This document shows positions 29,443 through 39,211 of a stretch of DNA of 64,000 nucleotides, in pieces. The notes under the pieces were generated by a model. The model had not been told where the DNA came from, did no database searches, and saw only the letters and a program-made list of their open reading frames with translations. Every line of letters begins with the position of its first letter. Within the stretch, counting starts at the first letter, position 1. A program made the translations under genes and the position numbers. The DNA comes from Cytophagales bacterium. GTDB taxonomy: Bacteria > Bacteroidota > Bacteroidia > Cytophagales > 172606-1. The stretch spans positions 62,001 through 126,000 of the forward strand of contig JAUJNL010000003.1 in assembly GCA_030448185.1 (NCBI GenBank), read 5' to 3'.

Positions 29443-29658
29443 ATTATAGCTGTCTTACTGCTTATGATAGCCATCCAACCTATTAAAATAATCACCTAAC
29501 CTGCCATTATATCCGCACAAGGTTCTATTATGGACGAACAAAACGCCATTATGTCATAACGAAGCGTTAAAATGACTATTGTATCTGTAATTATAGTAAT
29601 CGTGAAGGTTATTGTAGCGAGCAGACAGGCTATTATGCACATCGAGAAGGCTAAAATA
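29443..29658. repeat. eleven-unit array with exact 21-bp phase
   Basis: Six-base words of the form A-W-D-R-T-R begin at 29443, 29464, 29485, 29506, 29527, 29548, 29569, 29590, 29611, 29632 and 29653, every one exactly 21 bp from the last (ATTATA, ATGATA, AAAATA, ATTATA, ATTATG, ATTATG, AAAATG, ATTATA, ATTGTA, ATTATG, AAAATA). The 15 bp between words are not conserved. Twenty-one bp is two helical turns, or seven codons. Read as codons, the plus strand gives [hydrophobic]-[I/M/K]-[I/M/V] every seven residues and the minus strand [Y/H]-N/F every seven. Each strand has two stops in that frame. It may be curved DNA, a phased binding array or a decayed heptad-repeat gene. Confidence 0.75.
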
Positions 29659-29715
29659 GGCAGTAAGATCGTTGGTAACAGTCATGCCTGATTTGAACTC
29701 ATCCCTGAATTCACC

Positions 29716-29737
29716 GTATACACATATATCTGTATAC
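29716..29737. promoter_or_regulatory. 22-bp near-palindrome, operator-like
   Basis: GTATACA (29716-29722) and TGTATAC (29731-29737) are exact inverted repeats around an ATATAT core. Only two symmetric C positions break the palindrome. It lies 14 bp before the ATG of the PRC-barrel gene, a position suited to a dimeric repressor or to translational control. Confidence 0.5.
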
Positions 29738-29751
29738 TAAAAATAAATTTT

Positions 29752-30321
29752 ATGACTTTTGTTGGATTAGTTTCTTCTAAAGATATGACCACCGGCAACA
29801 TCACTGACAAGTTGGGTGAGCCCATGGGTAGCGTTAAGGAATTGATGATTGACCCGCAGACCGGACGGGTGGAAATGCTGGTGATCGGTTTTGGCGGCTT
29901 ATTAGGTATGGGAGACACGACCCGGGTAATTCCCTGGCAGGCTATCCAGTTGCTTCCTCATTCGCAAAATTACCAGATCAACGTAGATAAACAGCTGGTG
30001 GACGAAGCTCCCGCTATGACTGCGGAGGATGCCCGTGACCGCACCAAAGTACGGGAATTGTACCGCCACTTCGGTATTCAGCCCTATTGGGGCAGCACTG
30101 CCGACGTAGACACCTCTGATCCTTCCTACCAGAATCCGGATGCTACCCTGAATCATCCGGCTTATAGTGATGCCACTACCAATCAACACCAGCAGTATGA
30201 AGGTTCATTTCAAGTGTCTCAACCCTATTTCCGATCCAATGAAGACAATAAGCTGGGTGAGGAGCTGGATTATGACAAAATCAAAGGGTTGAAACCTTCC
30301 GGTGGAGGCGCAGGAAGTTAG
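29752..30321 (+). CDS. PRC-barrel domain protein
   Basis: 189 aa. Residues about 10-85 form a PRC-barrel (GNITDKLGEPMGSVKELMID, GRVEMLVIGFGGLLGMGDTT, VIPWQAIQL). A linker rich in Asp, Pro, Gln and Ser follows (PAMTAEDARDR, then HPAYSDATTNQHQQYEGSF) with an acidic end (LGEELDYDKIKGLKPSGGGAG). There is no signal peptide. PRC-barrels bind proteins or RNA in contexts from photosynthesis to ribosome maturation, and stand-alone versions are often stress-linked. It has its own strong terminator and is preceded by the operator-like palindrome and the 21-bp array. Confidence 0.85.
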   Translation: MTFVGLVSSKDMTTGNITDKLGEPMGSVKELMIDPQTGRVEMLVIGFGGLLGMGDTTRVIPWQAIQLLPHSQNYQINVDKQLVDEAPAMTAEDARDRTKVRELYRHFGIQPYWGSTADVDTSDPSYQNPDATLNHPAYSDATTNQHQQYEGSFQVSQPYFRSNEDNKLGEELDYDKIKGLKPSGGGAGS

Positions 30322-30355
30322 TGGGAGTTTATGGGTTTTAAGAATAAATAAGTTA

Positions 30356-30397
30356 ATAGAAAACACAAAGCCGGCTAGCCGGCTTTGTGTTTTCTAT
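30356..30397. terminator. 42-bp perfect palindrome, bidirectional terminator
   Basis: ATAGAAAACACAAAGCCGG pairs with CCGGCTTTGTGTTTTCTAT around CTAG. The GC-rich core flanked by A/T tracts gives U-rich tails on both strands. It serves the PRC-barrel gene and can also stop transcripts of the converging hydroxylase gene. Confidence 0.9.
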
Positions 30398-30499
30398 GCT
30401 GAAAGAGCAGCAGTGAAGGCTTTAAAGGAATCATCTTTGGGCTGAAGTATGCCCGCTAATTAACTAAAACTTTTAACCTTGTGCATTCATTAACGCTGC

Positions 30500-31120
30500 T
30501 CAAGGCATTGTACCGAACACATAATCCCACAGGGGCGATGACACCCCGAAAGCTTTATCCTGTGACTTGTAGTGGTGAATGCTATGGTGCACCCATAGCA
30601 CCTTAAATACGTTCTTAGGCGGTGCGTAGGCATGGGTGATATAGTGCACAAACAGATAACCGGCATACCCCATCACAAAGCCCGGCAGGAAGGCGTAAGC
30701 GTACTCACCCATGGCCCATTGCGTCAGGGCAAGCAGTCCCAGCGCAATCAACGCACTCAGAATGGGAGGCATGGCCAACCGGCTTTTGTCTTTAGGATAC
30801 TCGTGATGCACGCCATGCACGGCATACTGAAACTTAGCTTTAGCCGGAGTATCAGGCCGCAGATGGAACACATAGCGATGTACCAAATACTCTGCCAGCG
30901 TAAATACCAGCAATCCGGTCAGAAATAGTATCCCAATCAGGTAAGCTGGCAAGGCCGCCTGCGTGAAGGCATAGTAGAGCAATCCGATGGAAAAGATTAT
31001 ATACATGGAAATCGGAATGGCAATATGGGTACGGGTCAGTTTTTCCAGAATCGGGTTCTGAAAAAGCACTTTCTGACCGCTGTGTTTAGGCCGAATAGCA
31101 GATGGATGTGTTTGTTCCAT
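30500..31120 (-). CDS. fatty-acid hydroxylase / sterol desaturase superfamily membrane protein
   Basis: 206 aa. Two pairs of transmembrane helices (about 34-75 and 118-165) and the clustered histidines of the di-iron family: HRYVFH, HGVHHEYP, HYITHA, HHSIHHY. The short form resembles the catalytic part of fatty acid 2-hydroxylase, which inserts a hydroxyl into acyl chains of sphingolipids or other lipids, a modification known in Bacteroidota. The substrate cannot be fixed. Single gene, intact. Confidence 0.88.
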   Translation of the reverse strand: MEQTHPSAIRPKHSGQKVLFQNPILEKLTRTHIAIPISMYIIFSIGLLYYAFTQAALPAYLIGILFLTGLLVFTLAEYLVHRYVFHLRPDTPAKAKFQYAVHGVHHEYPKDKSRLAMPPILSALIALGLLALTQWAMGEYAYAFLPGFVMGYAGYLFVHYITHAYAPPKNVFKVLWVHHSIHHYKSQDKAFGVSSPLWDYVFGTMP

Positions 31121-31221
31121 AACAGGTATGGTTGATGGTGGATTTTTATGCGAATTTAGATGAAACCAATTTCTAAAAAAAGTACTATTACAGGCCCTGT
31201 TCCGCCCGGATTAACTGTTGC

Positions 31222-32358
31222 TCATGGCTGTAAGAGACGATCTTTCGATAAAATTCGATAAAACGCCTCATACTTAGGCAAAATAGTTGCAACATCAAAC
31301 TCCTTGGCCCGATTCAGCGCATTCTGCTTGAATATAGGCAGATTCTCATCCCTCAGGATGTATAATGCGTGCTTTACCATATCAGCTATATCACCAACGG
31401 CACTGATAAAACCTGATTTACCGTGTTCCACCAGTTCGGGCAAGCCACCGGCATTGGTAGAGATTACTGGTACTTCACACGCCATAGCCTCCAGGGCAGC
31501 CAACCCAAAGCTCTCTTTTTCGGAAGGCATCAGAAATAAATCCCCCACGGAAAGCACTTCCTCTACTGCGTCCTGTTTCCCCAGAAACCGTACATCATCA
31601 CAAGTATCCAGTTGCCGGCACAACTTTTCTATTTTCACTCTCTCTGGCCCATCGCCCACCAGCAGCAATTTACTGGGAACTGATTTGCGTACTTCATTAA
31701 ATATGTAGACAACATCCTCCACCCGCTTTACCTTACGGAAATTAGAGGTATGCACAATTAGTTTTTCATCATTAGGGGCGATTGCCTTGCGAAAATGTTC
31801 TTTTCGCTGCCTCCGGAACCGTTCAAGATCAATAAAGTTAGGGATCACTTCGATTTCCTTCCTAATATCAAATTGAGCGTAAGTATCCCTACGCAGATCT
31901 TCCGAAACGGCCGTGACCCCATCTGACTGATTAATGCTGAACGTAACTACTGGTTCATAGGAGGCATCTTTACCCACTAAAGTAATATCGGTGCCGTGCA
32001 GCGTGGTGATCACCGGAATATGAATGCCATGAGTAAGCAGGATCTGTTTGGCCATATACGCTGCCGAAGCGTGCGGAATGGCATAATGAACGTGTAACAG
32101 GTCTAACTTTTCGTACTTCACCACATTCACCATTTTGCTGGCCAAGGCCAGTTCGTAAGGCTGGTTCTGGAAAAGAGGATAAGAAGGGAATGAGACTTCG
32201 TGATAAAACAGGTTTTCGCTGAAGAAATCTAACCGGGCCGGTTGAGAGTAGGTAATAAAATGAATCTGATGCCCTTCTTTGGCAAGAGCTTTGCCAAGTT
32301 CCGTGGCTACTACGCCGCTACCACCAAATGTTGGGTAACAGACAATTCCTATTTTCAT
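31222..32358 (-). CDS. bshA: N-acetyl-alpha-D-glucosaminyl L-malate synthase (bacillithiol pathway)
   Basis: 378 aa from the ATG at 32358, where the family's N-terminus MKIGIVCYPTFGGSG begins. The upstream in-frame Met adds seven unlikely residues. GT4 fold with GGSGVVATELG, LHVHYAIPHASAAY, TLHGTDITLVG, HTSNFRKVKRVEDV, VGDGPER, and the EX7E-type donor site ESFGLAALEAMACEVPVI. It joins UDP-GlcNAc and L-malate in the first step of bacillithiol synthesis. Bacillithiol is the low-molecular-weight thiol of many Bacteroidota. No other bsh gene is nearby. Intact. Confidence 0.93.
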   Translation of the reverse strand: MKIGIVCYPTFGGSGVVATELGKALAKEGHQIHFITYSQPARLDFFSENLFYHEVSFPSYPLFQNQPYELALASKMVNVVKYEKLDLLHVHYAIPHASAAYMAKQILLTHGIHIPVITTLHGTDITLVGKDASYEPVVTFSINQSDGVTAVSEDLRRDTYAQFDIRKEIEVIPNFIDLERFRRQRKEHFRKAIAPNDEKLIVHTSNFRKVKRVEDVVYIFNEVRKSVPSKLLLVGDGPERVKIEKLCRQLDTCDDVRFLGKQDAVEEVLSVGDLFLMPSEKESFGLAALEAMACEVPVISTNAGGLPELVEHGKSGFISAVGDIADMVKHALYILRDENLPIFKQNALNRAKEFDVATILPKYEAFYRILSKDRLLQP

Positions 32359-32379
32359 CTGGATAGATTTAATTTTCAA

Positions 32380-32934
32380 TAGTTGGTCAGATGGAATTCG
32401 CCCTGATTTATTCCGTGGGTGACTTTTTCAATAAAACCATCAGGGATCATTTCATAAGCTGGCAGTACTACAGGTTGAAGGTACGTTTTGTAAAACTATT
32501 TACAAAAAGGTACTTGCACAGCTAAACCGGATAAACGGTATAAGAGTTTGAAGAAGGGTAGCTTAACGAAAAAATAATACTGGAATTTATCCGGAGAAAT
32601 ACAGAAGTGAGCTGACCGAAGATAGAATGCAGCATGTAGGAAATAGAAGGAGGAACGCAGTACCTCTTTGGTAAACAAGCCTTTACCAAATGATGTGACA
32701 TAAGGAAATATCCCATTACATGACTAAAACGCCCGGTTCATTTTATATTGCCTAAAAGAAAAAGGCCAGGAAGCCCCGGCCTAAGATTTTTTCTCCTACC
32801 TCCTATATTCTTACTTCTGTTCCCCGGGATAAATAGGGGGCAATGATATTATTGGTTCAACATTCTCTTACTTCTTACCAGCAGACGCGATAAATCACGT
32901 CTCTTCCTTCTTCCACTAACATCGAACATTTCTC
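32380..32934. other. intergenic, 555 bp, with terminator and repeat module
   Basis: No gene. From 32790 on it is built of pyrimidine-rich words (TCTCCTACCTCC, TTCTTACTTCTG). It then has a block TTCTGTTCCCCGG..TAAATAGG..GGCAAT (32816-32844) shared with 1394-1418, and a hairpin AGACG (32883-32887) / CGTCT (32898-32902). Both blocks also occur, in the same order, in the loop of the 1.3-kb inverted repeat. Confidence 0.65.
32763..32782 (-). terminator. intrinsic terminator of the GH3/beta-lactamase gene
   Basis: AGGCC/GGCCT stem with a 10-nt loop. On the minus strand it is followed by TTTTTCTTTT, a good U-tract. It lies about 150 bp past the stop at 32935. Confidence 0.6.
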
Positions 32935-35900
32935 CTACTGCTTGATACTGGCATTCAGTGCCTGGTAGTTGATTATAGACTTATAAATTACATCGTGAAT
33001 CTTGCGCCGTACCTGATAACTGGCCAGCTTGGTATTGCCCGGATCGGGATAGACCCGGTTGGAGAGAAATACATATACAATCTGTTCGTCGGGATCCACC
33101 CAGGTACAAGTGCCGGTGAAGCCGGTATGCCCAAATGTATTGCGGGAGGCAAAATCAGATACGTGGCCACCGCCCTCCGGACGGGGACGGTCCCAGCCCA
33201 GGCCCCGCCGGTTACCTTTATTATACGATTTGATAAACGTAGGCAGCGTATTTTCCATAAAATACCGCCTTCCGCCGTAGTACCCTTTCTGCAGGTTCAT
33301 CTGCATGAGTATGGCCAGGTCGTTGGCAGTTCCAAACAGCCCGGCATGGCCCGATACGCCACCCATAAGGGCGGCCCCCTGATCATGCACCGTACCTCTG
33401 ATCAGTGAATGGCGGAAATAATTATCCTTTTCGGTGGGGGCAATGCAGTTTTCCTGAAACCGGCACAGCGGATTAAAGCCTAACTCGTCGGCGCCCAGCG
33501 ACTCGTAGAAGTTCTGGGTTAGAAATTGTTCAATCGGCTGGTTAAGCAGCCGTTCGGCCAATTCTTTCAGGATATAGAAACTCAAATCGCTGTACTCGAA
33601 ATTATGCTTTTCCTGATTGGCCGGTTTTTTAAGCAAACGGGAGTTAATGGTCCAGCGCCACAATGAGTCTTTCAGGGAAGCAACGCCGTACAAGCCGGTT
33701 CCTACAATCAACGGATGCTGGGCATCCTGCACATTGCTGTAATAAGCCGGATTGAGACTACCCCGCGTCCTTGTTCTTGACCAGTGATCCTGGAAGGCAA
33801 CCAATCCCGCCTGGTGCATCAGAATATCCCGCACCAGCATATTTTCTTTATTAGTGCCCTTAAATTCGGGCAGATACTCAGAGGCCTTGCGGTTTACATC
33901 CAGCAGGCCTCTTTCATGCAGGAACATAATGGCCTGCAGGGTAGCGGCTACTTTGGTAACGGAGGCAATGTCGTACTGCGTATGGGGAGTAACCGGGTAC
34001 AGTGTTTCATAGGTCATAAACCCATACGCTTTTTCATACACAACCACTCCATTCTTGGCTACCAGCACCTGGCAGCCGGGCATTACTTTTTCTTTGATGC
34101 AACCATCTACAATTTTATCTATCGTCTGCAGCGTCTCCGAATTCAGTCCTACTCTTTCGGGCAGCGAATAGCCCAGGCGCTTTAAAGAATAAGTAGTAAT
34201 TCCCCGGCCCGCTTTCAGCTTATTATTGGCTGATACCGGCAGCCGGCCTGAGGCTGGCAAGGCCCCGAATAATACCTGCGGCACCAGCCGCTGGGTGATT
34301 TCATTGTCTTCGTAGGTACAAAGCAGATGGTCAACCTGATCAAAGTACTTCAGGCTATAGGCACTGCCGAAGACAGCCAACACTACATTGGTTTTGGTAC
34401 GCAGTCTCTCAATCAGTGTTCTGGATGATTGCCGGATTCCGAAAGCTTTGGAAGCAGCGTTATTCAAGTCATGCAGGCTGACTACCACTACCTTGAATTG
34501 ACGTAGTTTGTCAACCAAGGCGTTAAATGCAGCTTCGGAAGTATCTTTGTCAGCAATATAAAAATGCTGGAAAGTAGCGTACTTATCGAGGGTTTCCTGG
34601 AAAGGATTGCCCTCGGGCAGACCAATGGTAACGGAAGCGAAAGATAACGTGTCCAGGTGACGGAAGGGAACAATATTTTTGTCATTATTTACTACGGTAA
34701 CCGACTGTTCATACAGTTCGTAGTTCAATGCCTGTGCCCGGGGATTGTTCAGGTCTTCGACCAGCATGGAGGTTTCTACCATTTTGCGGGCATACAAACC
34801 AGCCTGAAATTTAGCCGACAGTATCTTCTTCACTTTTTCGTCAATGTCGGCCTGCTTGAGCTGCTGGCTTTTAATGGCTTTCCGGATGCGGCGGGTCGCT
34901 TAGGGAAAAGAAGGACATCATTACCCGCCTGCAATGCCATCACTTCAATTTCGCCGGGCTTGTAGAGCTTGGTCACCCTTTCATATTCAGGGCATCGGTA
35001 AATACCAAGCCTTTAAATCCCATCTGCCCTTTGAGCAGATCCGTCACAATGGCTTTGGATAAGGTAGAAGGCAGATTTTTGTTTTTCTCAAACGCCGGAA
35101 CGGCCAAATGTGCCACCATGACACTATGCAAGCTATCGGCAAACAACTTCCGGAAGGGGGTATAATTCAGTATCGTGCAGGCGGTCCTTGTTATGCCCAA
35201 TGGAGGGCAGCGTCAGGTGCGAATCAGATCCGGAATCCCCGTGCCCGGGAAAATGCTTGGCATTGGCCATAATTCCGTTATTCTGCATACCTCGCATGTA
35301 AGCAGCGGCTTTAATCGCTACATTTTCTTTGTCTTCACCAAAGGAACGGGTACCGATAACGGGGTTAGCCGAGTTGCTGTTGATATCTACTACCGGGGCA
35401 AAGTTCAGGTGCACACCCAGCCGCTTGCTCTGACGGGCTACCTCAACGCCCATGCGATAAACGGACTCGGATTCCCAATGGGCTCCGAGGGTCATTTGGT
35501 GCGGGAAATTCATGGTGCTATCCAGGCGCATGCCCAGCCCCCACTCGGCATCCATCCCGATCAGCAGCGGCACCTGGGAAATAGCCTGAAACCGGTTGGT
35601 AAGCTGGGCCTGTCTTACCGGGCCACCCTGGAAGAAAATAAGACCCCCAATATGGTACTGCGTAATGAGTTCTTCCACCTGGCGCTGCTGGGCGGCACCC
35701 CCATCCGAATAAGCCGCCACCATAAACAATTGCCCGATCCGGTCGTCGGGAGAAAGACTGTTAAACACGCTGTCTACCCACTGGTTCTGCCGGGCACTAA
35801 AAGTCATTTTGGGATTACCGGAATGCTTACTGTCGGAAGCACCGGATAAAAAAATAATAAAGGGCAGCATAGAAGGACCAGAAAAAAGTTTGTTTAGCAT
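32935..35900 (-). CDS. GH3 glycosidase fused to a serine beta-lactamase-like domain, frameshifted
   Basis: Joined, about 985 aa. Start at 35900 gives a signal peptide (MLNKLFSGPSMLPFIIFL). GH3 domain: LIGMDAEWGLGMRL, HLNFAPVVDIN, ANAKHFPGHGDSGSD (the His/Asp loop of beta-N-acetylhexosaminidases) and VFTDALNMKG with the nucleophile Asp. After a GH3 C-terminal-like part, a beta-lactamase/esterase domain (from about 34140 down) has ASVTKVAAT (SxxK), EYSDLSFYIL (YxN-like) and HTGFTGT. Breaks: an extra C near 35155, a missing G near 34978 and one near 34905. Fusions like this are common in Bacteroidota and act on peptidoglycan-derived sugars and peptides. The whole would be periplasmic. Confidence 0.82.
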
Positions 35901-35924
35901 GTCGTGGTTGCTCTTTAACACCAA

Positions 35925-36346
35925 TTTAAGTGAAAGATCTGATTCAAATAGAAGTTATTTAAGGGCAAAAGGGCATACTAATGTAATAAAAGCTTTTGGT
36001 TTTGGGTTTTTCAGGCTTTTACTGGTACAATTTTAAATTATTTAATTGGCTTGGTCAATACGCCCTTTACCAGCATAATCAAAAACTTCCCAAAAAAGTT
36101 ACCAGCCTGACGGCCAATTTTCCTATCCTACTAATCAATGATTTATCCCGGCAACTGGTATACAAATAAGCGTACCACAGGTGTCTGAAAAGGGCATAGG
36201 AGTCTAAAAAGGCTGTTTTTTCTATAATCATTCAAAGTCAAATAGCTGACCGGATGGTAACCGGCACCATTCATCCAGGATTAAATGTCACGCAACTTTC
36301 GGGATAATTTGAGTCAGCCAACTTAAGAAAAGGGTAAATTGCGGGC
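35925..36346. other. divergent intergenic region, 422 bp
   Basis: It lies between the GH3 fusion (minus) and mutL (plus). AT-rich at 35935-36100. No ORF, long hairpin or repeat-family word was seen. Both promoters must lie here, but I could not place exact consensus boxes. Confidence 0.4.
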
Positions 36347-38226
36347 ATGAATGACATCATTCAGTTACTGCCCGATTCCATTGCTAATCAGATTGCCGCT
36401 GGTGAAGTAGTACAGCGTCCGGCTTCCGTAGTAAAAGAGCTCCTGGAAAACGCCATTGATGCCCAGGCGAAGTCAGTCCAGTTGATCGTACGAGAGGCAG
36501 GGAAATCACTGGTACAGGTCGTTGATGACGGAATAGGCATGTCGGGCACCGATGCCCGGATGTGCTTTGAACGCCACGCTACTTCCAAGATCCGCCGCCC
36601 GAAGACCTTTTTTCGATTCGTACGCTGGGATTCCGGGGCGAAGCACTGGCTTCCATTGCCGCCGTAGCCCAGGTAGAGGTGCGGACCCGCCGCGCCGCCG
36701 ACGAACTGGGCACACTAATTAGGATCGAGGGCTCCGAGTTCAAGACCCAGGAAAGCATTGCCTGCCTGCCGGGCACTAATTTCTGCGTAAAAAATTTATT
36801 CTATAACGTGCCGGCGCGACGCAATTTTCTGCGTTCCAACGCCGTAGAGATGCGGCATATTCTCGACGAATTTCAGCGCGTAGCCCTGGCCCATCCGGAA
36901 GTAAATCTGTCGCTGTACCAGAATGACCTGGAAACCTATAACCTGCCCGCCGCAAACTAAGCCACCGCATTGTAGGGTTGTTTGGGAAGGCCTATCGTGA
37001 GCAGTTATCCCTTGCGAAGAGGAAACAACCCTGGTAAAAGTAATCGGCTACATTGGCAAGCCTGAATTTTCGAAGAAGACGCGGGGCGAACAGTTTTTCT
37101 TCGTAAACAACCGTTTTGTACGGCATTCCTACCTGCACCATGCGGTGATGTCGGCCTTTGAAGGAATCCTTCCGGAAGAGAGCTTTCCATTCTACGCCCT
37201 TTTTATTGAAATTGATCCGGCCCATATTGATATCAATGTACATCCGACCAAGACGGAGATTAAATTTGACGATGAACGCAGCGTTTATGCAGTAGTGCAC
37301 GCCGCCGTACGCAAGGCCCTGAGTGTGCATAATATTGCTCCTTCGCTTGACTTCGATACCAATATCAATTTTAATACCTTTCCCTTTAGCTCAAATCCGC
37401 AACTTCCGGCAAACCACCCTCCGCATCCAGTCAAACCGGTTATGCCGGGCAAGTGCGGTACCGGCAAGTCCTGTATTTGATAAAACCGGACCTCGTCCCC
37501 GGCGTGACTGGGGCCGCACTGTACGAAGATTTTCAGAAGCAGTTTCCGAAGGAACAGGTACAACCCGAGCCCAGTCCTACGCCTGCCGAATTGACTTTCC
37601 AGAGCGGGGTGAATCACTTGCCTCCCGGTAAAGCCCTTTCGCGGCAACTGCGTCCGGAAGGCGAACCTGCTACTTTTCAGTTGCAGGGCCGCTACGTGGT
37701 TACCCAGGTAAAGAGCGGAATGATGATTGTAGACCAGTGCGCCGCCCACGAACGGATTTTGTACGAAAAATATTTGTCGGCCTCCAAAAGCACAATGGCA
37801 CGGCCCAGCAAACACTCTTCCCGCAGACGGTGGAACTAAATGCGGCTGATTTTCAACTGCTCATGGAGATGGCCGACGAGATACAGAACCTGGGCTTCGC
37901 ATTTGACGTGACCGGTAAGCATACCGTACAGGTCCGGGGTATACCGTCGGAGGCCTCGCTGGGTGACGAAAAATCACTGTTGGAAGGGCTGATCGAACAG
38001 TTTAAGTGGCACCAGTCGGAGCTGAATCTGGGCAAAAAAGAGAACATTGCCCGGTCACTGGCCCGGCGGTCTGCCCTGAAACCAGGAATGAAGCTTTACG
38101 CTGCCCGAAATGACCATGCTCATTGACCAGTTATTTGCCGCTTCCAATCCTAATTATTCGCCGGACGGCACGCCTACTCTGGTGATGCTGAATCTGGAAA
38201 AGATTGAAAGTTTATTCGCAAAATAA
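36347..38226 (+). CDS. mutL: DNA mismatch repair protein MutL, multiple frameshifts
   Basis: Joined, about 625 aa, normal for MutL. GHKL ATPase motifs are clear: [20 protein letters not shown] with [31 protein letters not shown]. The C-terminal dimerisation domain follows a Pro-rich linker and ends [15 protein letters not shown]. At least five 1-base shifts lie near 36600, 36960, 37005, 37480, 37800 and 38090, mostly in homopolymers. The endonuclease sites look degenerate: [12 protein letters not shown] in place of DQHAxxE, and SPDGTPT in place of CPHGRPT. MutL links MutS mismatch binding to excision. The two rhomboid genes downstream match a gene order common in this phylum. Confidence 0.88.
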
Positions 38227-38366
38227 AGAGAAGTCCGGTTTCTGCATGGCGCAGTCAAGTAGTTGCTTTTATAGGGTATAAAAGGGAGTTAATCCGGGAA
38301 TAAAGCCGCTTAACAAATCCGTTTTTCATTAGCCATTCCGCAGCCGGCTTACTGCTTTTTTATCCT

Positions 38367-38374
38367 TATATTTG
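38367..38374 (+). promoter_or_regulatory. -7 box before the rhomboid pair
   Basis: TATATTTG, an exact TAnnTTTG match, 29 bp before the ATG of the first rhomboid gene. This suggests the pair can be transcribed apart from mutL. Confidence 0.45.
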
Positions 38375-38403
38375 ACTGTTTAACACTTTTCGCCACTTAC
38401 AAC

Positions 38404-39207
38404 ATGCGATTGGATATTACCCCAACGGTAAGAACGCTGCTGCTGCTCAATGTGCTCATTTATGTTTTGCAAACGCAAATCCCTTTTCTCACGGATACTT
38501 TTGCCCTATATCCCTTCCAGTCTCAGTATTTTAAAATCTTCCAGCCCGTAACTTATATGTTCCTTCACGGTGGAGTGAGACATATTTTCAGCAATATGCT
38601 GGGATTGTTTTTCTTTGGCCCCATGCTGGAGCGGGTCTGGGGACCTAAGCGGTTTTTAATCTTTTATTTAATCACAGGAATCGGCGCAGGTCTGCTACAT
38701 AATGGTATTGCCTACTATGAATTATCCCAATTACAGAATGATGCTTACGCCTACCGCGAAAATCCCACCCCTGAGGCGTTTAACCGTTTTCTCAATAATC
38801 ACGCGAAAGGCTTGTATAACGAGGCTGTTGACTTCCTGGACCGATTTGATGAAGATCCGACTAATGGACAATATATCCAAGAAAGCAAAGAATTCGTATC
38901 AGACTACTACTTAGGGAGGTTACCATACCCAACAGGACTGCGAATACTAACTGTAGGTGCATCAGGAGCAATCTTTGGGATACTGTTGGCGTTTGGCTTG
39001 CTTTTTCCTAATACGGAAATATTTTTGTACTTTCTGTTCCCAATCAAAGCAAAATACTTGGTTATTCTATATGGATTATATGAGTTATTTGGAGGATTAC
39101 AGCAAGCTCCGGGTGACAATGTTGCTCACTTTGCCCACTTAGGCGGTATGCTATTTGGTTTTATATTGATTAAATATTGGGGGATTCACCGCGATAAATT
39201 TTATTAG
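38404..39207 (+). CDS. rhomboid-family intramembrane serine protease, first copy
   Basis: 267 aa. Six predicted helices. FLHGGVRHIFSNMLGLFFFG (the HxxxN region), catalytic Ser in GASGAIFG and catalytic His in HFAHLGGMLFG. A hydrophilic insert of about 75 residues (about 105-180, ELSQLQNDAYAYRENPTPEA) interrupts helices 3 and 4 and is longer than in typical bacterial rhomboids. It cleaves transmembrane substrates within the bilayer. It overlaps in transcription with the second copy, which starts 4 bp after its stop. Confidence 0.9.
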   Translation: MRLDITPTVRTLLLLNVLIYVLQTQIPFLTDTFALYPFQSQYFKIFQPVTYMFLHGGVRHIFSNMLGLFFFGPMLERVWGPKRFLIFYLITGIGAGLLHNGIAYYELSQLQNDAYAYRENPTPEAFNRFLNNHAKGLYNEAVDFLDRFDEDPTNGQYIQESKEFVSDYYLGRLPYPTGLRILTVGASGAIFGILLAFGLLFPNTEIFLYFLFPIKAKYLVILYGLYELFGGLQQAPGDNVAHFAHLGGMLFGFILIKYWGIHRDKFY

Positions 39208-39211
39208 CCGA

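Noticed and set aside
29443-29658. CRISPR array
   Set aside because: The repeated part is only six bases and the period 21 bp, far below any CRISPR repeat or spacer size, and there are no cas genes.
36600-38100. Programmed frameshifting in mutL
   Set aside because: Several breaks in different run types and no shared slippery site. Sequence error is simpler.
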